NCBI RefSeq assembly: GCF_002834385.1
Contig: NZ_PITQ01000006.1
Span: 286,708 to 350,707 of the forward strand
DNA: 64,000 nucleotides
Direction of reading: 5' to 3'
Source of the DNA: Rahnella sp. AA
GTDB lineage: Bacteria > Pseudomonadota > Gammaproteobacteria > Enterobacterales > Enterobacteriaceae
In this document: piece by piece, positions 54,654-64,000 of the stretch
Position numbering within the stretch: the first letter of the stretch is position 1
Layout: the number at the start of each line of letters is the position of its first letter
Translations under genes and position numbers: made by a program
Notes under the pieces: model-generated
What the model was told of the DNA's origin: nothing
Database searches by the model: none
What the model saw: only the letters and a program-made list of their open reading frames with translations

Positions 54654-55916
54654 TCAGTGCGTCAGCGTTTTTCTGACTTCACCCACTTCTTTTGCCGTCA
54701 CCGCCGGGGCGTTGTTGCTCCAGCCCTGGCGGATGAACGTTGCCAGTTGTGCAGCCTCATCATCCGTCAGGCGGGCAGCAAACCCTGGCATTACCAGCGT
54801 TGAAGGAGCGCGTGCGGTTGACGGCTGCTGGGCACCGGCGAGGATCGTGTGGATTAACCCGGTTGGATCCTGAGAGTTTACAATCGTTGCCTGATCCAGC
54901 TGCGGGAACACGCCTGGTGCACCTTTACCTGTGACAAAGTGGCAGGCACCGCAGTTATCCAGATACAAACGTTCGCCTTCGCTGAGGTTTTTAGCTGCCG
55001 TCAGTTTGGCTTCGGTTGCGCTGGCTTTCTGCGTGTCCGGAGCCGGTACCGGCGGGTTGCCGCCCAGGAATTTGATGTACGCAGCAATGGCCTTCAGATC
55101 TTCATCGGTCATGTGCGCCGTGCTGTTCTCCACCACCGACGTCATTTCACCGCCAACGGCGGCTTTGTCGTTACGCCCTTTACCCAGATAATCGACGATT
55201 TCCTGTTCATTCCAGTGCGCCACGCCGCGCAGCGACGGAACATCCCAGTGATTCAGACTGCCGCCTGCGAGGAAATCAGAATCGCTGCTGTCCAGCGCTT
55301 TCTCGTTCATCCCCAGACCGCGAGGCGTGTGGCAACTGCCGCAGTGGCCGAGGCTTTCCACCAGATACGCACCACGGTTCACCTGTTCAGATGCACCGCC
55401 GATCGGCTGGAATGGCTTATCCGACGCGAACGCCCAGTTCCAGAAACGCATCCCCCAGCGCTGGCTGAACGGGAAGCTCAGGTCAGTTTCCGGTGGTTGT
55501 TCCGCGCTCGGCTTCACGCCCTGCATGAAGTAAACGTAGAGCGCGTGCATATCTTCATCGTTGATTTTGGCGTAGTCCGGATACGGCATCGCCGGGTACA
55601 AGCGGGTGCCATCCGGCAGCACGCCTTTACGCACGGCATCGGAAAATTGCGCTTCCGTGTAACCGCCGATCCCGTGGTTTTTATCCGGCGTGATATTGGT
55701 CGAATAAATAGTGCCCAGATTCGAGTTAATCGCCAGACCGCCGGAGAACGCCGGTTTACCCGCCACCGTATGGCACGCACCGCAGTCACCGAGGCGAGCG
55801 ACGTATTCGCCCTGTTTGATGAGTTGCGCGTTATTGGCGTCATCAGCCTGCGCATTTGCCATCAGCCCGGCGCCCAGCAGCATGGCGTTCGCGATAAATA
55901 AACTTTTGAGTTTCAT
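54654..55916 (-). CDS. Gluconate 2-dehydrogenase, triheme cytochrome c subunit
   Basis: A 420-residue membrane-anchored cytochrome with a signal peptide (cut near ANAQA-DD) and three CxxCH heme sites: CGACH at residues 45-49, CGSCH near 193 and CGACH near 321. In the family it takes electrons from the FAD subunit and passes them to ubiquinone. It is the third gene of the operon. I prefer the ATG at 55916, with GGAG nine bases upstream, over one three codons earlier. Confidence 0.92.
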   Translation of the reverse strand: MKLKSLFIANAMLLGAGLMANAQADDANNAQLIKQGEYVARLGDCGACHTVAGKPAFSGGLAINSNLGTIYSTNITPDKNHGIGGYTEAQFSDAVRKGVLPDGTRLYPAMPYPDYAKINDEDMHALYVYFMQGVKPSAEQPPETDLSFPFSQRWGMRFWNWAFASDKPFQPIGGASEQVNRGAYLVESLGHCGSCHTPRGLGMNEKALDSSDSDFLAGGSLNHWDVPSLRGVAHWNEQEIVDYLGKGRNDKAAVGGEMTSVVENSTAHMTDEDLKAIAAYIKFLGGNPPVPAPDTQKASATEAKLTAAKNLSEGERLYLDNCGACHFVTGKGAPGVFPQLDQATIVNSQDPTGLIHTILAGAQQPSTARAPSTLVMPGFAARLTDDEAAQLATFIRQGWSNNAPAVTAKEVGEVRKTLTH

Positions 55917-55931
55917 CCTGTTCATCTCCGC

Positions 55932-57701
55932 TTATGCCTGAACCAGTGGACCAGGATTTTTCAGATACTGATCTTTAATCGCCTGCGCGGCCATCAGCGT
56001 GATTGCCCCGATGGTGTCCGTCGGGTTCGCCTGGAAGTTCTGCGGGAAGGCATTGCCGCCCGGCACAAAGACGTTATGCACATCCCAGCTTTGCAGGAAC
56101 TTGTTCAGCGCGGAGGTTTTCGGGTTATCGCCCATGACCGCGCCGCCGACGTTGTGCGTCGAAACGTATTTGGTCAGGTCAAAATGCGCGTCCATCGGCA
56201 GGAAGCTTTCGCTGTAGCTGTCCGGGTTCAGCTCTTTGGTGATATTGCCCACGATCCCTTTCAGGTACTGCTGAAGTTTGAGTTCGTTCTGTTTCCAGTC
56301 GAAGGTCATACGCAGCAGCGGATAGCCGTATTCATCTTTGTAGTTCGGATCGAGATCCAGATAAATATCGCGATAAGACTGGCAGGTCGTAGTGATACTG
56401 ATTTTCATCGAATGGCCGTACCACTCTTCCATGCCTTCTTTCCAGCCCGTGCCCCACGCCGGTGTGCCTTTCGGCAGGGACGTGCTGATTGGTGTGCCGG
56501 TGGCCTGAGAGCTGTGGATTTTCGCACCGCCGATAAAGCCCAGAGCAGGGCCGTCGAAATTGCCCGGAGAGATGTCGTTGATCATCTGGCCGGTTGCGCC
56601 TGCAGTGGCGAACGGATTAAAGTTTTTATCTTTGAAGAACAGCGTTGAGCCGCCGTTGCTCAGGAACGCGTAGTTACGGCCAATCACGCCTTCTTCGGTG
56701 ATCGGGTTGTAAGGTTTGCCGATCCCGGAAAGCAGCATCAGGCGGACGTTACAGAACTGGAAGCTGCTCAGCACCACGATTTTCGCAGGCTGGAAGCACT
56801 CGTTGCCCTGCGCATCCATGTAGATCACGCCTTTGGCGGTTTTTTTGTCGTCATGCAATTCGACTTTCAGCACGTTGGCGTGGACTTCATAAGAGAAGTT
56901 ATCCATGCGTTTCAGCGCGTCCATGACGGCAGTCTGCGGCGAGGCTTTCGAGTAGTTCAGGCACGGATATTTACTGCAATAACCGCAGTAGTTGCACGGC
57001 GCGATCTGGTTGCCGTACGGGTTAGTCCAGGCGCGGGACACGCAGGCCGACGGGTTCGGGAACGGGTGATAACCCATTTTTTTCGTTACTTCGGCAAACA
57101 TGCTGCTGTTGAGCGTGTCTTCCAGCGCAGGCAACGGATAAGGCTCGGATCGTGGCCCTTCAAACGGATCGCCGCCTTCCATAATCTGGCCGCGCAGGTT
57201 ACCGGTTTTGCCCGACTGCCCGCAGATGTGCTCAAACTTGGTGTAATACGGTTCGATTTCATCCCAGGTGAACGGGAAATCCATGATCCGCATGTCTTCC
57301 TGCAAAATGCCCGGTTTGTAGGCTTCATCGGCATACGTTTTGAGCTTTAAATCGGTCGGCGTAGGGCGGATAAGCACGGCTGTCCAGTGCAGACCGGAAC
57401 CGCCAACGCCCGTACCCGGCGCAAATGCGCCCCATTTACGGGTCGGCAGCGCGGTTTCGCTCATGTTGTAGCGTACGGTCACGGCGGCTTCTGCCGGCGT
57501 CGCCATCACTTTGTTGCGTACGGCGTAGGCGTATTCATCCGCCGGTTTCGGGTATGCGAATTCTTCATACCCGCGATCACCGCCACGCTCAAGTGCGCGC
57601 ACGGTCAGACCGGCCATTGCCAGCTCGATGCTCATCAGAGAGCCCGCCCAGCCGAGGCCGACGACGACAACGTCGACTTCTGGTTTAATTACTTGTGCCA
57701 T
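55932..57701 (-). CDS. Gluconate 2-dehydrogenase, FAD (GMC oxidoreductase) subunit
   Basis: A 589-residue flavoprotein with the dinucleotide-binding GLGWAG motif at residues 15-20 and GVGGSGLHWTAV, the FAD-site loop of GMC oxidoreductases. A run of cysteines (CNYCGYCSKYPCLNYSK) probably forms an iron-sulfur or structural site, as in related sugar-acid dehydrogenases. C-terminal STHNVGGAVMG carries the active-site histidine-type residues. Together with subunit 3 and the cytochrome it oxidises gluconate to 2-ketogluconate in the periplasm. No signal peptide of its own, so it should be exported by riding on subunit 3. Confidence 0.92.
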   Translation of the reverse strand: MAQVIKPEVDVVVVGLGWAGSLMSIELAMAGLTVRALERGGDRGYEEFAYPKPADEYAYAVRNKVMATPAEAAVTVRYNMSETALPTRKWGAFAPGTGVGGSGLHWTAVLIRPTPTDLKLKTYADEAYKPGILQEDMRIMDFPFTWDEIEPYYTKFEHICGQSGKTGNLRGQIMEGGDPFEGPRSEPYPLPALEDTLNSSMFAEVTKKMGYHPFPNPSACVSRAWTNPYGNQIAPCNYCGYCSKYPCLNYSKASPQTAVMDALKRMDNFSYEVHANVLKVELHDDKKTAKGVIYMDAQGNECFQPAKIVVLSSFQFCNVRLMLLSGIGKPYNPITEEGVIGRNYAFLSNGGSTLFFKDKNFNPFATAGATGQMINDISPGNFDGPALGFIGGAKIHSSQATGTPISTSLPKGTPAWGTGWKEGMEEWYGHSMKISITTTCQSYRDIYLDLDPNYKDEYGYPLLRMTFDWKQNELKLQQYLKGIVGNITKELNPDSYSESFLPMDAHFDLTKYVSTHNVGGAVMGDNPKTSALNKFLQSWDVHNVFVPGGNAFPQNFQANPTDTIGAITLMAAQAIKDQYLKNPGPLVQA

Positions 57702-57745
57702 CTTTTATCCTGTCATTCATCAGAAACGGTAATAGGGCGCGGCAC

Positions 57746-58471
57746 TCAGGCACGTGCGCCCTGCAGGCTCACAGGCCCAAGCGGATACGGGACGTTGTGC
57801 TGTTTCACCCATTCAGTGAAACTGGCGCGTGCACCGGGGAATCCGATGGCAATCCATGCCTTCATCCCTTTGTTACCGCCATAGATCGGGTCTGCCAGAT
57901 AACCGTGTTTGGTATCGGAAAGCAGCTCACCGAAGAATTGCGACGCGACCAGGTTCTCTTCGCCCATATCGGCAAAACGGATGCCGTTTTTCTGGAGCTG
58001 CGACAGGGCGTTGTCTTTGTCCTGATCGGAGAGCGCGTGGAAGTCTTTCTGATGATTTTGCTGACACCAGCTGTTCGCCAGGCGAATACCGGTTTTGTAG
58101 ATTTGCTGAGGACGGAAGGGGATCTGATACCCCATGGTCGCGGGCGCGTGAACGTTAAACGGCCCCTGCATATAGATTTCTTCGCCGAAATCGCCGTGCA
58201 TTTGCTGATCGATAAAAATCGGCACATTGGTTTCGAGTGCGCCGGGCGCTTTCCCTTTGCCTCCTGCGGGGATCAGACGGTCAGCGGCGGCCATAATAAA
58301 CTGCCACTCATCGGCGCTGAAAAACACGGGTTTATAATCGAGTAAATCCGGGGCAGCCATCTCGGCAGCTTGTGCCGCTGACAACCCTTTCATCATGATG
58401 GTGCCGACAGGCAATGCCATCAGCGACCCAAGTAAAAACTTGCGACGGGTAGTTTTTTTTTGAAGGAGCAT
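57746..58471 (-). CDS. Gluconate 2-dehydrogenase subunit 3, Tat-exported
   Basis: A 241-residue small subunit with a twin-arginine signal (TTRRKFLLGSLMALPVG, Arg9-Arg10). The family is known to carry the Tat signal that exports the folded FAD subunit. The body shows the typical EWQFIMAAADRLIPAGGKGKAPGALETNVPIFID (outline). First gene of the operon, 44 bases before the FAD subunit gene. Product: 2-ketogluconate production with the other two subunits. Confidence 0.92.
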   Translation of the reverse strand: MLLQKKTTRRKFLLGSLMALPVGTIMMKGLSAAQAAEMAAPDLLDYKPVFFSADEWQFIMAAADRLIPAGGKGKAPGALETNVPIFIDQQMHGDFGEEIYMQGPFNVHAPATMGYQIPFRPQQIYKTGIRLANSWCQQNHQKDFHALSDQDKDNALSQLQKNGIRFADMGEENLVASQFFGELLSDTKHGYLADPIYGGNKGMKAWIAIGFPGARASFTEWVKQHNVPYPLGPVSLQGARA

Positions 58472-58957
58472 AGAATTACGACTCTCACATGCCTGATGTT
58501 AAGTTTGGGTTAATTATTATTTTTTTTGGGTACAAATCGATAATATCACCGCTACATTTAAAATAAATGAATAAATTCCACAATAACTATGCGGTGGGAT
58601 ATAAAAGCAACGGTTTTTAATGTCTTATTTGATTTAAAATTTATGTAAAACAATGGATTAAGATTTTTTGTTATTTTGTTTATAACCCGAAAAATTAGCA
58701 TTGATTATCAAAGATATGGGGCCGGAATAATTTGTATAAATTTTGATAAATATAATTTCGCAAGGAAAGTTATTGTTATTTTTTGATGTGAATGTTAGCT
58801 AACATTTCTAACAAATAAGAATAATTTTCAATTACCCGTTTATTTAGGATAAGTGAGAAATACAAATTTGATAATAGTGTCGGGTGCAGTCATTCACTGA
58901 GAAGAGGAGGAACAAAAGCCAACCTGAGTTGACTTATTTTCCTCTGGGGGGGGAACG
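58472..58957. other. AT-rich region upstream of gluconate dehydrogenase operon
   Basis: About 490 bases, very AT-rich, between the gad-type operon and the LacI gene. It should hold the operon promoter. The one clear symmetric site is AATGTTAGCTAACATT at 58791-58806. A GAAGAGGAGGAAC purine run at 58902-58914 is probably by chance. No open frame called. Confidence 0.5.
58791..58806. promoter_or_regulatory. Candidate LacI/GntR-type operator
   Basis: AATGTTAGCTAACATT is a perfect 16-base palindrome. TGTTA and TAACA arms also appear in gluconate-repressor (GntR) operators of E. coli, but with four rather than two central bases. It lies about 320 bases upstream of the gluconate dehydrogenase operon. 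Confidence 0.4.
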
Positions 58958-59992
58958 CTAAGCTGATTCTCTGATCACCAGCCGGTAACCCATATCGACG
59001 ATCGGTTCACCCACCGGAACGCCTTCTATTTTATCCGCCAACATATCCGCCGCACGTATCCCCAGCTCCCATTTATCGACGCTGACCGTCGTAATGGCCG
59101 GGCGGTTATGCGCGGCAAAATTTAAATCAGCAAAGCCGATCACTGAGAAATCATCGGGCACACGCAGCCCTTGCGATTCCGCTTCCATAATTGCGCCCTG
59201 CGCCAGGGTATCGGAACTGCAAATGATGGCATCGAACCGTTCGCCTTCGCGAAGCAGCTGTTTTAACGCACTGCGCCCCACTTCCATATTGGCCGGGCGT
59301 GACACGATCACTTCTTTAATATTGTGCGCCGGATTTCGTTGTAACACGCTGATGGCACCATTTTTACGCACTACAGCGCGACGGTCTGACGCACAGATGA
59401 AACCAAAGCGGGTGAAACCTTTCGCGGTGAAATACTCGCCGATGGCATTGCCGACTTTTTCGTGGGAGAAGCCAATCAGCATATCAATGGGCGTCGGGGT
59501 TAAATCCCAAATTTCCACCACAGGGATAGTGGCGTTCAGAATGATTCTTTTTAGTTCTGACGTATGGTGGATTCCGGTCAGCACAATGCCGTCAGGGCGG
59601 CGGGAAAGCAGGGTGGCGACAATTTCGGTTTCCGCTTCCGGTTCGTAACCGACAATACACAGCAGCATATGGTAGCCGCGTGCCGCCAGCTCGTCGCTGA
59701 TCGCCTGAACGGTATCGACAAACATATTGTTGTTGATTTGCGGCACGACCACGGCAATCAACTTTGTCCGGCTGGTCGCCAGCCCGCCCGCCAGCATATT
59801 GGGGATATATCCGGTAGCGCTGACTGCCTCCATCACTCTGGCGATAGTCGCGGGGCGAACAACCTTGGGATTATTGAGCGCACGGCTGACCGTCATCGGA
59901 GAAAGACCGGCTTCTTTTGCGACATCTTCAAGCGTGGCCGTGCGGGAACGGCCAGTGTGACTCTTTATTATATTATTCAAAGCATTGCTCAC
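58958..59992 (-). CDS. LacI-family regulator, gluconate-repressor-like
   Basis: A 344-residue LacI-type protein: helix-turn-helix TLEDVAKEAGLSPMTVSRALNNP, hinge RVMEAVSATGYIPNMLAGGLAT (outline), then a periplasmic-binding-like core (LIAVVVPQINNNMFVD). The N-terminal and hinge residues are of the GntR gluconate-repressor type, and it stands beside the gluconate dehydrogenase operon in the same direction. That suggests sensing of gluconate or 2-ketogluconate (inference). A LacI-type palindrome lies 24 bases upstream of its start. Confidence 0.88.
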   Translation of the reverse strand: MSNALNNIIKSHTGRSRTATLEDVAKEAGLSPMTVSRALNNPKVVRPATIARVMEAVSATGYIPNMLAGGLATSRTKLIAVVVPQINNNMFVDTVQAISDELAARGYHMLLCIVGYEPEAETEIVATLLSRRPDGIVLTGIHHTSELKRIILNATIPVVEIWDLTPTPIDMLIGFSHEKVGNAIGEYFTAKGFTRFGFICASDRRAVVRKNGAISVLQRNPAHNIKEVIVSRPANMEVGRSALKQLLREGERFDAIICSSDTLAQGAIMEAESQGLRVPDDFSVIGFADLNFAAHNRPAITTVSVDKWELGIRAADMLADKIEGVPVGEPIVDMGYRLVIRESA

Positions 59993-60570
59993 TGGTTTGC
60001 AAGTTCAAACTACGAATGTTTGCGCAATCATTACCAGTTTCTCACATTGTCCCCTGCGTTGGTAAGTGCAAAATGTATATTCATTGTTATGAAATTGATG
60101 CTGGCTTGGGCGAAGTCCTCATGGCAATGATGGCGCGTTCTCACTTCTTACATCCTGAAGTGACAGACAAAATGGTGCTTTTAAGCTACTTATTTCTGGA
60201 TGTTTCAAATCGGCGCATCAGCAGGATTCAGATCCAACTTGATTAATCTTATTCCAAGCAATAACACAGAGTAACAAAGTGTAATTCACACGAAATACCC
60301 CTACTCACAATATTTATTAATGTTTAACGACGCCTGCCGATTACATATTTTGTAATATTTATAACCTGTTAACCATTAATGGCGGAGCATCCCCTGCCGA
60401 TATTGGCTGAATGTTAAACACTTATTTAAGGTTCCGGTGATGTCTGAGGCTCAGCGTTGGAAACGAAAAGTGAAACAGAGTTTGAGATAAAACGCCTGAA
60501 CGTTGGCTCCATTGCCACCTGATCGCGGGGGCTTGTTAGCATATAAATGTTGATGAAAAGGATTTCGGGG
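59993..60570. other. Long intergenic region before tpsA
   Basis: A 578-base stretch containing the LacI promoter at its left end and the exoprotein promoter at its right. Short frames occur (for example 60440-60490, 16 codons), but none has family support. I see no RNA gene. Confidence 0.4.
60016..60031. promoter_or_regulatory. LacI-type operator, probable autoregulation
   Basis: ATGTTTGCGCAATCAT is a 16-base palindrome with one mismatched pair and a central GCGC, the classic shape of LacI-family sites. It lies just upstream of the LacI gene. Confidence 0.6.
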
Positions 60571-63500
60571 ATGAAAACGGTGAAAGAACAACCTGTTGCT
60601 TTATGGCGCAGGGCGCTGGCGTACGGGCTGATGGGCTGGCTGGTGTGGCAGCCTTTGGTGCCCGCATTTGCGGCAGGCGTGACGGTCGCCGGGGGCAACA
60701 CCCGCACCGATCAGGCCGCCAACGGCGTACCGGTTGTGAACATTGCCACCCCGAATCAGGCCGGGATTTCACACAATAAATACACCGATTTTAACGTCGG
60801 CCAGCAAGGCCTCATCCTCAACAACGCCACCGGTAAGCTTACGCAAACTCAGCTCGGCGGTCTGATTCAAAACAACCCCAATCTCACCGCAGGTCAGGAA
60901 GCAAAGGGCATCATTAACGAAGTGGTGTCATCGAACCCTTCGCAGCTTAATGGCTACATGGAAGTCGCCGGTAAGGCGGCGAACGTCATGGTGGCGAACC
61001 CGTACGGCATCACCTGTAACGGCTGCGGCTTTCTCAACACCCCCAACGCCACGTTAACCACCGGCAAACCGGTGCTGGGCGCGGACGGCTCGCTGCAATC
61101 CCTCGATGTCACGCAGGGCGCGATCACGGTCGAAGGCCAGGGGCTGGACGCCCGCCAGAGCGACTCGTTTTCACTGATTTCCCGCGCCGCACAGATTAAT
61201 GCCGGTTTGTATGCCAAAGATCTGAACGTCACTTTAGGGGCAAATCGTGTGGATGCGCAGGGTAACGCTGCGCCGGTCTCTGGCGCAGGCGTGCCGTCGG
61301 TGGCCATCGACACCGGCGCGCTGGGCGGCATGTACGCCAACCGTATCCATCTGGTCTCCAGCGACAAAGGCGTCGGGGTGAACCTCGGTAACCTGAACGC
61401 GTCTGTCGGCGACATGCAGATTGATGCCAGCGGGAAACTGACGCTGAACAATGCGACAGCCACTGGCAAACTGACGGCCAATGCGCAGGAGATTGCGCTG
61501 AACGGCGCACAGCAGTCCGGCGGCGATATGGCCCTCAACAGCCAGGGGCAACTGGCGGCGCAGGGCAGTCTGGTGACCAGCGGCGGAAATATGACGCTGG
61601 CCGCGGGTCAGCTGACGTCGGGCAGCGCAGCGCAGGTCTCCGCCGCCGGGAACGTCAGTGCGGCAGCAGGTAACGGCGGCCAATGGCAGGGCAGCCTGAC
61701 GGCGGGTAAAGATCTCAGTCTCAGCGCCGGTGACCTGACTAATAACGGGCTGATTGCCGCCAGCGGTAACGCGAATCTGACCACCCAACGCCTCACCAAT
61801 AGCGGCACACTACAGGCACAGACGCAGTCGGTTCAGGCGACAACGCTGGAGAACAGCGGGAAAATCCAGGCGAAAGGCACGCAGCAGATTCAGGCGGACA
61901 GCCTGCATAACAACGGCGCAATCAATGCAGATGGCGCGTTGCAGCTCACGGCAAAGCAGGATCTGACACAAGGCGTAAACGGTTCGGTGGCGGCCAGCGG
62001 TGCATTAGGGATCACAGCCGCACAGGCTGGTATTGCCGGTCAGGTTAACGGCAAACAGGGCAGCACCCTGAATTTCGGTTCTCTGAGCACAACCGGCGAC
62101 TCCGCCATCACCAGTGCGGGAAATATTTCCCTGAATGCCGGTGATGCACAATTGGGCGGATTGCTTTCCGGCGACAGTCAGCTGACCGGACATTTTGGTC
62201 AGCTGACCACCGCCGCCGGTTCGCAAATTCAGTCCGGTTCTGATGCGGATATTCAGGCCAGCGAAAGCGCCATGCTGGGCGGTAATCTTCGTGCCGGACA
62301 AAACCTGCAACTGGTTAGCGGTTCACTGAACTCTGCCAGCGGTGCGCAGGTTTATGCCGCCGGAAATGTACAGGCCAGCGCTGGCAATAACGGGGTATGG
62401 AACGGTGGCCTGACGGCGGGGGGCGATCTGGCGCTGAATGCCGCCGGACTAACCAATAACGGGGCGCTGGCGGCGTCAGGCAACACGGACTTCACCACGC
62501 AAAAACTCACCAATAACGGCCTGATTCAGGCACAGGGCAGCCAGACTCTTCACGCCACCGAACTGAGCAACACGGGTAAAATTCAGTCCGGCGGTACGCA
62601 AAATATTACCGCGAACTCGCTCGACAGTCAGGGGCTTATCGGTTCGCAAAAGGCACTGGCATTGCAGGTTGCTGACCAGCTGACGGTCGGTGAACAGGGT
62701 TCTTTGTTTGCCGGTGACCAGCTGACTCTTGATGGCGGTCAGGTGACCGTGAACGGCGCGCTGACCGGTAAAAGCGGTCTTTCAGTCGGTGCAGATTCCC
62801 TGAACGCCGGACAAAATGCGCAGATCACCAGCCTCGGTGATATTCAGCTTACCGCCGGGCAACAGAAACTTAACGGCCAGATTTCAACGGCAGGCAATGT
62901 AGGTCTGAACGCCACGGATCTTTCCGTCGGCGCATCGGGCAGCATCCACAGCGACAAAGATGTATCCCTGACGGCAGGCCACGCTTCCACGATCGCCGGT
63001 GCGCTGGACGGCAACACGCTGGAGGCCAGCGGCGGCGCATTGCAGGTTACCAGCAGTGGTTCGCTGGCGTCTGCGGGAGATATGCAGTTATCAGCCGGGC
63101 AGCAGCAGCTCGATGGCGTGACCCGTGCGGGCAACAATCTTTCGATCACGGCTGATCAGCTCAATGCCGCGCAGGGCGGCAAAACGTCCGCGCAGAACGA
63201 CATCATTTCGAACATTACCCGTGGCGTTCAGTGGTCGGGCAGCCTGATTGCCGGCCGTGACCTGAACTTCACCTCGGGGGATTTCAGCAACGCAGGCACG
63301 CTCGCCGCCAACCGTAACGGGCAGTTCAGTTTCGGCACCCTGAACAACAACGGTCTTTTGCAGTCACTGGGCACGCAGCAGCTTAACGGCGACACCTTCA
63401 ACAACAACGGCACGGCGCAGTCCGGCGGTGACCAGACCTTCACCCTGAACCAGCTCAATAACCAGGGGCTGGCCGGAACCAACGGCGACCTGACGCTGAC

Positions 63501-64000
63501 CGTGCGCGACGGCGTGACAAACGGCGATGCGGCCACGTTACTGGCCGACGGTCAGCTCCGGCTGAACACCGCGCAGGCGGATCTGGGCGGTACGCTCACC
63601 GGCACGCAGGGCGCAGACCTCCGCGCCACGGCGCTCAGCACCCGCGCAGGTTCCGCCCAGACCAGTCAGGGGGATGTGAACCTCAGTGCGGGCACCGCCG
63701 ACCTGAACGGTTTCCTTTCTGCCGATGGCAACATGGCGCTCAACACACAACACCTGACCACGGGCAACGACTCGCAAACACAGGGCAAAAGCGCGCTGGG
63801 GATCAGTGCGTCTGAAGGCGCAGAGCTGGGCGGTAAACTGGTGACGCCGGGGGCGCTGACGATCAGCGCGGGCACCCTGACCAGCACCGCCACGCTGGGG
63901 GCGGATAACGTCGATGTCAGCGCGACAACGTTCACAAACAGCGGCGCGATCACGGCGGACGACGGCCTGCATCTTACTGCCGGAACCCTGCATCAGCAGG
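60571..64000 (+). CDS. Filamentous haemagglutinin-like TpsA exoprotein, N-terminal part
   Basis: A reading frame open from the ATG at 60571 to the window end (1143 codons), so the gene is cut at the right edge. A long signal region ([20 protein letters not shown] onwards, ending near PAFA-AGV) is followed by the TPS secretion domain. That domain shows [34 protein letters not shown] with its CxxC pair, and later [20 protein letters not shown]. Long beta-helix repeats follow (many LNAG, NNG and SGG units). Such proteins are exported by a partner TpsB pore and act as adhesins or as carriers of contact-dependent toxins. Starts at 60547 and 60553 are possible, but AGGA spacing favours 60571. No tpsB is in the window. 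Confidence 0.92.
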   Translation, partial: MKTVKEQPVALWRRALAYGLMGWLVWQPLVPAFAAGVTVAGGNTRTDQAANGVPVVNIATPNQAGISHNKYTDFNVGQQGLILNNATGKLTQTQLGGLIQNNPNLTAGQEAKGIINEVVSSNPSQLNGYMEVAGKAANVMVANPYGITCNGCGFLNTPNATLTTGKPVLGADGSLQSLDVTQGAITVEGQGLDARQSDSFSLISRAAQINAGLYAKDLNVTLGANRVDAQGNAAPVSGAGVPSVAIDTGALGGMYANRIHLVSSDKGVGVNLGNLNASVGDMQIDASGKLTLNNATATGKLTANAQEIALNGAQQSGGDMALNSQGQLAAQGSLVTSGGNMTLAAGQLTSGSAAQVSAAGNVSAAAGNGGQWQGSLTAGKDLSLSAGDLTNNGLIAASGNANLTTQRLTNSGTLQAQTQSVQATTLENSGKIQAKGTQQIQADSLHNNGAINADGALQLTAKQDLTQGVNGSVAASGALGITAAQAGIAGQVNGKQGSTLNFGSLSTTGDSAITSAGNISLNAGDAQLGGLLSGDSQLTGHFGQLTTAAGSQIQSGSDADIQASESAMLGGNLRAGQNLQLVSGSLNSASGAQVYAAGNVQASAGNNGVWNGGLTAGGDLALNAAGLTNNGALAASGNTDFTTQKLTNNGLIQAQGSQTLHATELSNTGKIQSGGTQNITANSLDSQGLIGSQKALALQVADQLTVGEQGSLFAGDQLTLDGGQVTVNGALTGKSGLSVGADSLNAGQNAQITSLGDIQLTAGQQKLNGQISTAGNVGLNATDLSVGASGSIHSDKDVSLTAGHASTIAGALDGNTLEASGGALQVTSSGSLASAGDMQLSAGQQQLDGVTRAGNNLSITADQLNAAQGGKTSAQNDIISNITRGVQWSGSLIAGRDLNFTSGDFSNAGTLAANRNGQFSFGTLNNNGLLQSLGTQQLNGDTFNNNGTAQSGGDQTFTLNQLNNQGLAGTNGDLTLTVRDGVTNGDAATLLADGQLRLNTAQADLGGTLTGTQGADLRATALSTRAGSAQTSQGDVNLSAGTADLNGFLSADGNMALNTQHLTTGNDSQTQGKSALGISASEGAELGGKLVTPGALTISAGTLTSTATLGADNVDVSATTFTNSGAITADDGLHLTAGTLHQQ

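Noticed and set aside
54939..55901. A 320-codon open frame on the plus strand opposite the cytochrome c subunit
   Set aside because: It lies fully inside a well-supported triheme cytochrome gene, has no recognisable domain or ribosome-binding site, and its openness follows from the GC-biased codons of the real gene.
59917..60246. Plus-strand open frame across the LacI promoter
   Set aside because: It overlaps the start of the LacI gene and its operator, has no ribosome-binding site and no known domain.
60440..60490. Sixteen-codon frame MSEAQRWKRKVKQSLR before tpsA as a leader peptide
   Set aside because: No attenuator-type structure follows and there is no comparative support. A frame this short is expected by chance.
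1..64000. tRNA, rRNA, CRISPR arrays, insertion sequences, prophage or integrase genes
   Set aside because: Looked for throughout. I saw no repeat-spacer pattern, transposase, integrase or tRNA cloverleaf that I could support.

Overview
The window looks like chromosomal DNA of an enterobacterium, most likely a Yersiniaceae-type genus such as Rahnella, Ewingella or Serratia. This is inferred from enterobacterial genes in their usual form (tehB, osmC, the ydcSTUV-patD set, a YodC-like protein, hipBA), an ERIC element, and membrane glucose dehydrogenase together with a three-subunit gluconate dehydrogenase. There are no rRNA or tRNA genes, no insertion sequences, no CRISPR array and no phage genes that I can see. 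Most of the content is accessory metabolism: transporters, LysR, GntR and LacI regulators, and toxin-antitoxin or Fic loci.

Layout. 1-7.4 kb: the 3' part of an alkylsulfatase, then a complete five-gene peptide-type ABC importer. 7.4-13.0 kb: a LysR regulator divergent from a fumarylacetoacetate-hydrolase-family enzyme, a PTS EIIBC permease divergent from a RspA-type sugar-acid dehydratase, and a GntR regulator. 13.1-14.8 kb: hipBA with four evenly spaced operator-like sites. 14.9-17.3 kb: gcd (PQQ glucose dehydrogenase) with a perfect CRP-type palindrome upstream. 17.8-26.9 kb: a LysR regulator divergent from a seven-gene operon (substrate-binding protein, DapA-family lyase, two nucleoside hydrolases, two permeases, one fused double ATPase). 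27.0-32.3 kb: higBA, an MFS exporter, a small unknown protein, an orphan MetQ/NlpA lipoprotein, a YodC-like small protein, OsmC and a Phd/ParE-type toxin-antitoxin pair.

32.5-40.5 kb: a LysR regulator and a putrescine-type operon: aldehyde dehydrogenase, ydcS, an ERIC element, ydcT, ydcU, ydcV and patD. 40.6-46.8 kb: two small membrane proteins, tehB, an NTF2-like protein, LysR regulators, a GNAT acetyltransferase and a class II Fic protein. 46.9-48.7 kb: an MFS exporter with a small NTF2-like partner. 48.8-54.4 kb (minus strand): a self-contained PTS operon with GntR, EIIA, EIIB, EIIC, FGGY kinase, class II aldolase and a dedicated HPr. 54.6-58.5 kb (minus): gluconate 2-dehydrogenase (subunit 3, FAD subunit, triheme cytochrome c), followed by a LacI-type regulator. 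60.6-64.0 kb: the 5' part of a very large filamentous-haemagglutinin-like TpsA exoprotein that runs off the right edge.

How the parts work together. Gcd and the gluconate dehydrogenase form a periplasmic oxidation chain (glucose to gluconate to 2-ketogluconate) that feeds electrons to the respiratory chain. The ydc/pat genes form an import-and-oxidise unit for putrescine or a related polyamine. The 18.8-26.9 kb operon and the 48.8-54.4 kb PTS operon each look like complete uptake-plus-catabolism units whose substrates cannot be named from sequence. They are the best candidates here for undescribed pathways.
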